DNA of 64,000 nt, taken from contig CAZPQA010000001.1 of NCBI GenBank assembly GCA_964588535.1, forward strand, positions 46,270 to 110,269. The letters are read 5' to 3'. Shown here one piece after another: positions 35,315-43,056 of the stretch. The translations under genes and the position numbers were made by a program. The stretch comes from NaphS2 sp964588535 (GTDB lineage Bacteria; Desulfobacterota; DSM-4660; Desulfatiglandales; Desulfatiglandaceae). The notes below the pieces were generated by a model. It was not told the DNA's origin, searched no databases, and worked only from the letters and a program-made list of their open reading frames with translations. Each line of letters begins with the position of its first letter. Positions within the stretch are counted from its first letter, which is position 1.

Positions 35315-37963
35315 TTATGCCCCTGCATCAATTTCGCCTGCATCCGGTTCAGCATCTTCATGAAGATTATCGCGTTGATATTCATCGGATGAAGGCTTGA
35401 CGGGAGTTGAATGTTTCGGCCTTGGTTTGATAGAAGTTCCTACTTGAGGCACGGATTTCCGCTCAAGACTGAAACGCAATGTAGTATTGCTCCCCGGTTC
35501 CAGCTTTACCCACATCTTCTGAGTCCTATAGCCATTGCTGGAAACCTCCGTGTGGTACCGGCCGGGATCAAGCACCATCCCCTGGTGAAACTTCAGCCCT
35601 ATATTGAGAATTCTTACTCTTGCATCTCTCGGTTCGACTTCCACAAATAACTTGGACTTCAAAACCGCAGGTGGAGTAGAGAAGTCCCCCTTTTTTTGTT
35701 TAAGAGCCTCAATCTTTTGTTTGGCAATAAGGACAAAAATCCCATTTGGAAATGTCTTTAGATACGCATTAAAAAGTGCAGGGTCATTGCTGTTTTGAAC
35801 GGAATTCCAAAAGAGCATGTCCTTGTTAAGGGTACTCTGGTGAACCTTTGTCGCTTTTGTTTGGGGTACGGATTTCCGCTCAAGACTGAAACGCAAGGTA
35901 GCATCCCTTGCCGGTTCCAGCTTTACCCACATCTTCTCAGTCTTATAGCCATTTCTGGAAACCTCCGTGTGGTACCGGCCGGGATCAAGCGCCATCCCCT
36001 GACGAAACTTCAGCCCTATATTGAGAACCCTTACTTTTGCATCTTTCGGTTCGACTTCCACAAATAACTTTGATTTTATATCGACCGGTGAAACAGAGGC
36101 TGTTCCCTTTTTTTGTTTAACTGACGCATTTGTTTGCGGTACGGATTTCCGCTCAAGACTGAAACGCAAGGTAGCATCCCTTGCCGGTTCCAGCTTTACC
36201 CACATCTTCTCAGTCTTATAGCCATTTCTGGAAACCTCCGTGTGGTACCGGCCGGGATCAAGCGCCATCCCCTGACGAAACTTCAGCCCTATATTGAGAA
36301 CCCTTACTTTTGCATCTTTCGGTTCGACTTCCACAAATAACTTGGGCTTCAAAACCACAGGTGGAGTAGAGACGGCCCTCTTTTTTTGTTTAAAGGCCTC
36401 AATCTTTTGTTTGGCAATAAGGACAAAAATTCCGTCCGGAAATGTCTTTAGATACGCACTAAAAAGTGCAGGGTCATTGCTGTTTCGAACGGAATTCCAA
36501 AAGAGCATGTCCTCTTCCTTGCTGGGGGTGCTCCGGTGAACTTTGGGAGTAGGCAGTCCTTTTTTCACGGATGCCACAAAAACAAATTCCCCACCGCGAT
36601 CCCCGGTATTAACGATAGGGCGACAAAGTGGTGTTTGCTCCGAGTTATTTGCAATAACAGGGGCTATTCGAGCGTAGAGCTCATGGGCACTCAGAAAAGG
36701 CTTATCATTTCTGTCCAATTCCTTGATTAGTTGGTAGGCAAACAAACTGTGCTTGTCAGTGCCTTGGTCAGACACCGGTGTTTTGTTGCCGGAAGTCATA
36801 CCCCACCTGCTTTTTTCGTTATACAGACTCAGGTAGTATTTATCGTCGATTACAGCAGGCAGACTCCGGGCCTTTCCGAAAAGTGTGCCCGAATAACAGG
36901 AATCTGAAACCAGTATGACATGTCGGGCCTTCATGCTCCGCATCGCTTTTTGAACCTGAACGTTGTCAAGATACGTCAAAGGATTTCCGCCTGTAGCATC
37001 TGCCGGAATCCACCAGCCGCCGTCATAGGTTCGATCAAGATCTCCATGCCCCGCAAAATAGATCAATACACTGTCATTTGCCTTTGTCGATACCGTCAGA
37101 TTCCGCAATTCCCTGTATATGGCCCCCTTTGTCGCTTCACGGTCCAGAAGAAGCTTCACCTTGAATCCGTATTTCTCTTTGAGGACCTTGGCCATGCTTG
37201 TCGCATCGTTTACGGCCGTTTCAAGATCAGGAATCTTCGGACCTTCATAATCATTAATTCCGATGATCAGCGCTTTATATTCTCCCAGTTTTCCGCTTTC
37301 GTGGGTGAGTTCACTGATTTTCCTTACCTTCACCGGCTTCTCAGGGCTTACTTTAGCTGCTTTCACCGGCTTTTTGGGGCTTACTTTAGCAGTTTCCACC
37401 CGTTTATTCTCCACTATCGGTTTCAGCAAATTTGCTATTCGGTCTGTGTGAACCCCCCCTTTGTTTGCTGCCACAATCTCTCCGTCAGCAACGTTGATTG
37501 CCCGTATGCTGATCTTAAGCACGCCCCCTCCCCACAAAACGTATCTGCCCGTCACAACAAAGTCCGCCCCGATAAGCTTTCCAAATTGGGCAATCCGGGT
37601 CTGGTCAAACCACAGATCTGTAGATTTCTTAATCTCCTTCTGGATGACATCCTGAATTCTTCTCCTCTCAATAACTCTGTATCCATTCTTTACGAGCGCG
37701 TCCACAATCCCGTCTTCAATATGCGAAGATATCTCCCACTTTTTTCCCGACTTGCTTTCAATTATTCCGAAAACGGCGATCTTCTTATTTTTTAAGATCC
37801 CCCTGTTTTCTGAAGCAAGCCCCTTTGTAATCTCCTCAAGCCCTTCGTCAAAATCGTAGGTTCGGGCTGAAACTTTTGGAGCAACAAACAGTCCCCAGAA
37901 TGCGATTAGTCCCAAAAGGATGAAGTTTATTGAAACCCTGCCCAATCTGTTAGTTGCTCTCAT
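35315..37963 (-). CDS. FlgO/CsgG-like, caspase-like and PEGA-repeat exported protein
   Basis: An 882-residue protein with a signal anchor (about 10-30). Residues 35-185 resemble the FlgO/CsgG fold (KKIAVFGIIE, GYRVIERRRI, GADFVVTGRY). Residues 228-475 are a caspase-like (C14) peptidase with catalytic H306 in YFAGHGD and C356 in VSDSCYSG. Then follow a short helical module (FWNSVRNSNDPALFSAYLKT, about 484-525), PEGA-like modules at about 540-611 and 628-701, a second FWNSV module (713-758) and a third PEGA (770-841). PEGA modules often bind wall or surface polymers. Caspase-like proteases of bacteria cut after basic residues in many cases; the target here is unknown. Confidence 0.85.
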   Translation of the reverse strand: MRATNRLGRVSINFILLGLIAFWGLFVAPKVSARTYDFDEGLEEITKGLASENRGILKNKKIAVFGIIESKSGKKWEISSHIEDGIVDALVKNGYRVIERRRIQDVIQKEIKKSTDLWFDQTRIAQFGKLIGADFVVTGRYVLWGGGVLKISIRAINVADGEIVAANKGGVHTDRIANLLKPIVENKRVETAKVSPKKPVKAAKVSPEKPVKVRKISELTHESGKLGEYKALIIGINDYEGPKIPDLETAVNDATSMAKVLKEKYGFKVKLLLDREATKGAIYRELRNLTVSTKANDSVLIYFAGHGDLDRTYDGGWWIPADATGGNPLTYLDNVQVQKAMRSMKARHVILVSDSCYSGTLFGKARSLPAVIDDKYYLSLYNEKSRWGMTSGNKTPVSDQGTDKHSLFAYQLIKELDRNDKPFLSAHELYARIAPVIANNSEQTPLCRPIVNTGDRGGEFVFVASVKKGLPTPKVHRSTPSKEEDMLFWNSVRNSNDPALFSAYLKTFPDGIFVLIAKQKIEAFKQKKRAVSTPPVVLKPKLFVEVEPKDAKVRVLNIGLKFRQGMALDPGRYHTEVSRNGYKTEKMWVKLEPARDATLRFSLERKSVPQTNASVKQKKGTASVSPVDIKSKLFVEVEPKDAKVRVLNIGLKFRQGMALDPGRYHTEVSRNGYKTEKMWVKLEPARDATLRFSLERKSVPQTKATKVHQSTLNKDMLFWNSVQNSNDPALFNAYLKTFPNGIFVLIAKQKIEALKQKKGDFSTPPAVLKSKLFVEVEPRDARVRILNIGLKFHQGMVLDPGRYHTEVSSNGYRTQKMWVKLEPGSNTTLRFSLERKSVPQVGTSIKPRPKHSTPVKPSSDEYQRDNLHEDAEPDAGEIDAGA
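35866..36070. repeat. Exact 205-bp tandem duplication, copy 1
   Basis: This segment is base-for-base identical to 36139-36343, at an offset of 273 bases. It encodes the second PEGA-like module of the caspase-type protein. The third module (about 35440-35650) and the one in the chimeric gene (about 34700-34870) are diverged copies. Confidence 0.92.
36139..36343. repeat. Exact 205-bp tandem duplication, copy 2
   Basis: Identical to 35866-36070 over its whole length, including synonymous positions, and encodes the first PEGA-like module. Identity at that level implies a recent duplication or gene conversion. Confidence 0.92.
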
Positions 37964-38451
37964 TTTCCTGCCCTCTCATTTCTTCGAAATATTATCGTAT
38001 GCATCAAATAAACACCGGCAGCTGAGAATCCTTCCAGAAGAAAACCAAAGGAAGAAGGCGTCTCCCAACGTGCCTGGATGGAGGATCCTTCCCTAAGGCC
38101 CGTATCATATTAGCCACATATTGTCAAGATTATATCCACTCCTGATGGTTTCGTAAGAAGCAACTGCAATTTAAATAATTGAAATAGCGAAAAATTAAGG
38201 TCGTTTTTTCTTGTATTTTACTCTGCATTTTAATACTTCTAAGGAGTCATATAAACAAACGGATGAATTTAAGGATCGTTATAGATGGCGTGCAGGTCTT
38301 GTTTTCAAAGAGTTTTTTTCTTATTTCGCACTGGGGAAACCGTACCAAAGTGGTAATTGGGTGTCAAGGAAAAGTGCACTTGACCTTTTTCTTGACACAG
38401 GCGGAAATAACGCTGTTTTTCTTGAGATTTACATGACAGGGGAGAAGTTCA
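37964..38451. other. 488-base divergent intergenic region
   Basis: It lies between the minus-strand caspase-type gene and the plus-strand HEAT gene and should hold both promoters. Two TTGAC boxes occur at about 38379-38397, just upstream of the HEAT gene, but without a good -10 at the right distance. A TTG-initiated frame across 38211-38531 has no ribosome binding site and no recognisable domain. Confidence 0.5.
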
Positions 38452-39207
38452 ATGCGAGTATTACACATACGACTCTCGGTAGGGATTGCGTGTTTTATCC
38501 TTTTTGCGGTATCGGCCGTTGCGACCGCTGATTCCGGACTTGAAAAAAACTCCCTGATTGCAATCGACCAGGACAGGAGCCTGCGACAACGTACCGTTGC
38601 AATTTACCATCTCGGAGCTTCCGGGGATGTGCGGGCAGTCGAGCCGTTGCTGAACATATTGACCGACAAGACAGAATCGGAAGGCCTCCGGTCTAACGCA
38701 GCAAGGGCCTTGGCCGATTTGGGAGAGGCCGAATCACGGGTCATATCGACCTTTGAGACGGTTTACAGGGAAGAGGGGGCAGGCAAGAATCTGAGGTATA
38801 CGATTCTTCTTTGTTTCGGTCGGATGGGCGCCGCTGAATCGCTCGCCCTCTTGTCAAAGGCCTTGTCGGACCCGAATCCCATGATTAGATTCAAAGCCTG
38901 CCAGGCGCTCGGCCGATTGGGGGGCGGGGAATCCGTGCAACTGCTTGGTTCACACCTCCGCAATGAGAAAGACACCATCGTCCGTGCTGAAGCAGTTCGT
39001 GCCCTGGGGAACACAAAGAGCATGGCCGCCGAAAAGGCGCTCGTTCATTCCTTGCTCTCGGATCCCAAGCCGATTGTGCGCTGGAATGCCGCTTTGATGT
39101 TGAAGCAACTTCCATCTTTGAGTCCTGATGCCCGTTCAGCTCTTAACGCTGCTTTGAACGACTCGTCTCCAGTTGTCAGTGAGACGGTGAAAGGGATACT
39201 CCAATGA
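38452..39207 (+). CDS. Exported HEAT-repeat protein
   Basis: A 251-residue protein with a signal peptide (cleavage near AVATA) and about five HEAT/PBS-lyase-type repeats: VEPLLNILTD, NAARALADLG, MIRFKACQALGRLGG, IVRAEAVRALGNT and IVRWNAALMLKQLP. HEAT repeats form curved protein-binding scaffolds. GGGGAG precedes the ATG. The stop overlaps the ATG of the next gene (ATGA), so it probably acts together with the papain-like protein encoded there. Confidence 0.85.
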   Translation: MRVLHIRLSVGIACFILFAVSAVATADSGLEKNSLIAIDQDRSLRQRTVAIYHLGASGDVRAVEPLLNILTDKTESEGLRSNAARALADLGEAESRVISTFETVYREEGAGKNLRYTILLCFGRMGAAESLALLSKALSDPNPMIRFKACQALGRLGGGESVQLLGSHLRNEKDTIVRAEAVRALGNTKSMAAEKALVHSLLSDPKPIVRWNAALMLKQLPSLSPDARSALNAALNDSSPVVSETVKGILQ

Positions 39208-40049
39208 AAAAGTTCGTATTCATGTCGTTGGTCTTTTCAGTGATCTTATGGACCACAGCATGCATGGCCCTTGAAAAGGGGGCGATGCTTTACCACACGA
39301 GCGACAATTCCGAGATATACGGCCAGGCTGATGAGTTGAAGTTGCCCTGCTCTGTGCTTCAAGCGGTCTTTGGAGAACTGAAATCCGGTCACGCTGGCCT
39401 CTATATCGGGGACCTTCGAATCATACACGCAGTGCTTGAGGGGGTCGTGGAAACAGACTCTGCCAACTTCATATCCCAGGAAGATTTAAAGAAGGGGGTA
39501 ACCTACTTGGGTGCAAAATTGCCGGTGAACTACGATGATCCCTCCGAGTGGAGTCAAGAAAGAAAAGATCAGATCGTGTTGATTGCCAAGGAGCAGGTGG
39601 GGAAGGGATACGATATCCTTTTTCACAAACAGACCGGACCTGATTCGGGGGATTTCACCTGCGTCGGCCTGGTGGAGTATGTTTACGAGCAGGTCGGCTA
39701 TACCGTTACGCCGTTGGGCTATTATCAGGGAGGTCCGGACGGCAAGAGCTATACGCAGATATATAACTGTGAATCTACGCTGTGGTTGGACTGGGATGGC
39801 TTGAATACAATTGCATATAAAGTGCAGTTCTCCATGTTCAACCACCCCTTGGACCTCTGCTGCGGCAAAGAATATGAGGACCACAAATTCCTGTTTTTCC
39901 CTTACACCCAGTACCTTCAAGACTCGACAGTTAAAGTAGAAACCGATATCCCTGTTTCCGGGAGTACGGATTCAGGAGGCGGGGGCGGAGGGTGCTTTAT
40001 TCAAACGCTGAAGATTTGGCCCTTTGGCCCGACATTTTTCACCCGATAG
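39204..40049 (+). CDS. Exported permuted NlpC/P60-like protein with CFI-box-like C-terminus
   Basis: A 281-residue protein with a signal peptide. The order of the putative catalytic residues, H63 in SGHAGLYIGD before C153 in DFTCVGLVEYVYEQVG, matches the circularly permuted papain-like (YiiX/YebB) group of the NlpC/P60 superfamily rather than canonical NlpC/P60. Such enzymes act on peptides or acyl-amide bonds, often in the envelope. The C-terminus has a polyglycine stretch followed by CFIQT, resembling the CFI-box (usually CFIATAAYG), but degenerate. It is translationally coupled to the HEAT gene. Confidence 0.75.
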   Translation: MKKFVFMSLVFSVILWTTACMALEKGAMLYHTSDNSEIYGQADELKLPCSVLQAVFGELKSGHAGLYIGDLRIIHAVLEGVVETDSANFISQEDLKKGVTYLGAKLPVNYDDPSEWSQERKDQIVLIAKEQVGKGYDILFHKQTGPDSGDFTCVGLVEYVYEQVGYTVTPLGYYQGGPDGKSYTQIYNCESTLWLDWDGLNTIAYKVQFSMFNHPLDLCCGKEYEDHKFLFFPYTQYLQDSTVKVETDIPVSGSTDSGGGGGGCFIQTLKIWPFGPTFFTR

Positions 40050-40324
40050 GTATCCTTAGCGTCATACCTTCCCATATTCTTTACCAACTTACGCACTGTG
40101 GACTTGTACAAAAAAGCCCTTACGTGCATTTAGTCCGAATCCGGGTAATACCCTGAAGACAGCAAAGAAGCAGTTTGTCATCTGGACGATTGAGTTACTT
40201 GACTATTTAATAGGCTTGACAATGAAGCGGGAATTAGCGAAAAACAGGATCATATCATAACAAACCAAGTTGAACAATTTAGCCGAAAGCCGTTTTGAAA
40301 AACCAAATTAGGGAGGGCGTTATC
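40050..40324. other. Intergenic region upstream of the OmpA-like gene
   Basis: TTGACA at 40217-40222 could serve as a -35 box, but the expected -10 position holds no good match. No repeat or RNA structure stands out. A short frame here (AKKQFVIWTIELLDYLIG) is not recognised. Confidence 0.4.
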
Positions 40325-41098
40325 ATGAAACCGACTCTGCTGGGAACTGCCATATTTCTGCTTTTAACAGGCATCTGCGTAGCCGCAGATGACGGTTTTG
40401 AGACAACCACGGGAGTGATCTCCAAAAATCTTTTAGCGCTTGATAAAAGCAAGCATGACACTTCCTCAAACGATGACGGCTGGCAACCTTTGAACACACC
40501 CGGAAAACCGGAGGAGAAAACCAAGGCCATTAAGGATGACGGTTTTAAATCAACTTCCGGCGGTATTACGGAAAGCCTTCTTTCGCCGGATAAAGGGGAC
40601 AGTTCCGGTTCGCAGACAACGGAAAGTGAATGGAAATCCCTGAAGGCGGGAGAAGCGCCCACAGAGAAAACCCGGGCCATCAAGGTGTTGAAAAAGGAGA
40701 AAGGGGTTGAAGTCTGGAAAACCGTCAATGCCCCGGAAAAAAGGACCGGCGGTTTTGTCAACCTCAAGATTCAGTTTGACGTCAACAGTTACAATATTCG
40801 GAAGGGATCTTATAAGATACTGAATGAATTGGGAAAGGCTCTGTCCGATCCTCGCCTGCGCGAGAGGATCATCACCATCAACGGGCATACGGATTCCGAT
40901 GGAAAGGAGAAATACAACGTCCGGCTCAGCCTGAATCGGGCAGACGCTGTCAAACAGTATTTAATTGATCAGCACGGTGTTTCACCGAACCGACTGAAGG
41001 TTGTGGGTTATGGAGAAAGCATACCCCTGAAACCGAATACCTCAAAGGAAAACAAGCAGCTTAACCGCCGGGTGGAGATTGTTGCTGCAAAAAAATAG
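40325..41098 (+). CDS. OmpA-family peptidoglycan-binding protein
   Basis: The ATG at 40325, after GGGAGGG, gives 257 residues with a signal peptide (cleavage near CVA). Residues 20-140 are low-complexity and contain a duplicated motif (DDGFETTTGVISKNLL and DDGFKSTSGGITESLL, each followed by a TKAIK/TRAIK segment). The C-terminal OmpA-like domain (about 145-257) has IQFDVNSYNI, NGHTDSDGKEKYN, LSLNRADAVKQYL, VVGYGES and NRRVEI, which bind diaminopimelate-containing peptidoglycan. No beta-barrel or lipobox is present, so it is likely periplasmic. Confidence 0.9.
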   Translation: MKPTLLGTAIFLLLTGICVAADDGFETTTGVISKNLLALDKSKHDTSSNDDGWQPLNTPGKPEEKTKAIKDDGFKSTSGGITESLLSPDKGDSSGSQTTESEWKSLKAGEAPTEKTRAIKVLKKEKGVEVWKTVNAPEKRTGGFVNLKIQFDVNSYNIRKGSYKILNELGKALSDPRLRERIITINGHTDSDGKEKYNVRLSLNRADAVKQYLIDQHGVSPNRLKVVGYGESIPLKPNTSKENKQLNRRVEIVAAKK

Positions 41099-41369
41099 CT
41101 ATGCTATGGTAAAAAGTTCCTTTAGATTCAATCCACAAAGGCCGTGCCATAGATATCCTCTCCTTTACACTCTCTCAAGAAGGCTCTATTATCTTGTTTG
41201 TCCATTGTCAAGGACTGACCCCAATCCCCTATACAAGAGCGTGGGACCGAGGGAGGGTGTGGGAGCGATGGAATGAGAGGGAATAGACCGGTAGGCGTGA
41301 ACGTGTTTGACCTTTTTCAGCATTTTTGATAGATCTTTTCCATCTGTTTTGGGTTTAAGGGAGAATCTA

Positions 41370-42704
41370 ATGGACTTGAAAAGACGTCAGTTTCTGGCTT
41401 GGTTGGGTTTGGCTGCCATGGGTTCCTTCAACCTGGGGAACTTGGGCTGCGGCGGCAGGGGTTTCTCGGCGGGAAGTCTCCTACAGGCGCCAGCCCAGGG
41501 GTCGGCCTCGCCGCCCCCGTCCCCCAAAAATTGCCCCATGAAAAACAATCTGGGTGCTCGTCCCCGCATGGATTCCGCCACGGGTTCCCCGAAACGGCTT
41601 TTGCAATTCGGTCATCTGACGGATGTTCACATTACCCTCGAGCAGTTCACGTTTACCGGTCATCCCAAGCTGGAGGCCATGCTGGACAGCTTTGGAGAGG
41701 AGATCGGATTCGGAGGTTTGGACCGCCCAGAGATCCAGGAGCGGTATGATGTGGACAATCTTCGCGCCATGGTCAAAACCCTGAATGCCGCCAGGCCGCC
41801 TCTCGATTTTGTGGTGAATACGGGAGACGCCATTGATATCGGTACGGTTCCGGAGCTAGTGGGCTTTCTCTCTGAAATGAATCAGCTGGAATGCCCCTGG
41901 TTCCAGGTGGTGGGCAACCACGACTGCCTGGGAATGGGAAATATTCCGCCGGCCATGCTGGAAAACTTTACGGATCTCGATTTTCTAAGCAAGCAGGAGT
42001 TCATTCAAAAACATTTCCCCATCAAAGACCGCTCCCAGTCCCGCACGGCATTCGGTTCCCAGGCAAAAGGGTTCGATTTCAGCCCCGCATCCGGCGGTAA
42101 CCCTCCCGAGGCTCGCGGTTATTACGCTTTCACAGCCGTACCGCCCATTTCAGGTGGGAATGGACGGCTTATTCAGCCGGGGATACGGTTTTATGTTCTG
42201 GAAACAAGCCGGGCCGCAGGAAAAGCCCTGGGGCATGTGGAAAAGGATCAGCTCCGCTGGCTCAAAAAGGAGCTTGAAGGGCACCCCGGTTTTCTTGCCG
42301 TCGTGGTAAGCCATCACCCCATCGGGCGCATTGAGGAAGGGGGCGAGGAACTTAAGAATCTTATGCTGGCGTATCCTCAGGTGATCGCCCTGGTATGCGG
42401 CCACAACCACAAGCATCATATTCAGGCCTTTAAAAATCCACGCAAGCCGGGGGCTGGGTTCTGGCAGATACAGACTTCATCACTGATCGATTATCCGCAG
42501 CAGGGACGTATCCTGGAGATTTATGACCGGGGCAATGGCACGGGCGCCATTCGAACTTTTGTTTTCAACCAGCAGGCCAGTGGGCAACTGGGGAAAAATG
42601 CGCGTGCCTCATACCGGTCGGCGGCTCAGGAACCATTTGACGGGTCGGGAACAGCCCAAGACCGAAACGTGGAACTGATTTTCCAGATGCCTGTCCTGAA
42701 TTAG
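41370..42704 (+). CDS. Exported metallophosphatase (calcineurin-like)
   Basis: The ATG at 41370 follows AAGGGAGAA and gives 444 residues. The N-terminus has a twin-arginine-like signal (DLKRRQFLAWLGLAAMG). The dinuclear metal-site motifs are in order: HLTDVHI, NTGDAID, VGNHD, VVSHHP and CGHNHKHH. Such enzymes hydrolyse phosphomono- or diesters in the periplasm; the substrate is not evident. It stands alone after a 271-base gap in which nothing else is seen, with a small membrane protein gene 21 bases downstream. Confidence 0.9.
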   Translation: MDLKRRQFLAWLGLAAMGSFNLGNLGCGGRGFSAGSLLQAPAQGSASPPPSPKNCPMKNNLGARPRMDSATGSPKRLLQFGHLTDVHITLEQFTFTGHPKLEAMLDSFGEEIGFGGLDRPEIQERYDVDNLRAMVKTLNAARPPLDFVVNTGDAIDIGTVPELVGFLSEMNQLECPWFQVVGNHDCLGMGNIPPAMLENFTDLDFLSKQEFIQKHFPIKDRSQSRTAFGSQAKGFDFSPASGGNPPEARGYYAFTAVPPISGGNGRLIQPGIRFYVLETSRAAGKALGHVEKDQLRWLKKELEGHPGFLAVVVSHHPIGRIEEGGEELKNLMLAYPQVIALVCGHNHKHHIQAFKNPRKPGAGFWQIQTSSLIDYPQQGRILEIYDRGNGTGAIRTFVFNQQASGQLGKNARASYRSAAQEPFDGSGTAQDRNVELIFQMPVLN

Positions 42705-42725
42705 TTTTTTTGGAAGGAGACTCAC

Positions 42726-42962
42726 ATGAAAAAACTCTTTTTCCTGATCATTCTGGGCGCCTGTGTTTACGGTGTTCTGAGTTATCATTTCATCCTGATG
42801 GACAGCAGCTTCAAGGTTTTGAAAAAAACTCACATGACGTTTGATGATACGTTTGTGGATGCCAGGGGGTCCAAAAAGGGGGAGATCTTCCTGAACCCCG
42901 CACTGTTGAAGGCCGGCGTCAGGGATCTGGTGGCGCAGGACAGTGTGACTATCGGGAAATAG
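42726..42962 (+). CDS. Small single-pass membrane protein, unknown
   Basis: A 78-residue product with one N-terminal hydrophobic segment (KKLFFLIILGACVYGVLSY) and a short polar periplasmic part. GGAAGGAG lies seven bases before the ATG, a strong ribosome binding site. It follows the metallophosphatase gene by 21 bases and precedes the MscS-like gene. No family recognised. Confidence 0.65.
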   Translation: MKKLFFLIILGACVYGVLSYHFILMDSSFKVLKKTHMTFDDTFVDARGSKKGEIFLNPALLKAGVRDLVAQDSVTIGK

Positions 42963-42966
42963 GTAT

Positions 42967-43029
42967 GCGTTCCCGCGCTGGAGCATGGGAACGAGGGTGG
43001 TAATTCCAACGCGGGAGCGTGGGAACGAG
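42967..43029. repeat. GTTCCC/GGGAAC palindromic repeat pair
   Basis: A first hairpin, GTTCCC (42969) with GGGAAC (42987-42992) around GCGCTGGAGCAT, is followed by a second half copy CGCGGGAGCGTGGGAACGAG. It has the form of a widespread intergenic palindrome (variants of GTTCCCACGC and GCGTGGGAAC) and differs from the GTAGGGG family. Confidence 0.7.
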
Positions 43030-43056
43030 AAAACATCAGAAATCGGGTGATATGCC

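Noticed and set aside
38211..38531. A 106-codon frame on the plus strand upstream of and overlapping the HEAT gene
   Set aside because: It starts at TTG with no ribosome binding site, has no recognisable motif and overlaps the well-supported HEAT gene start.
40217..40222. TTGACA as a -35 box upstream of the OmpA-like gene
   Set aside because: No acceptable -10 at 16-18 bases; reported only as a weak possibility.
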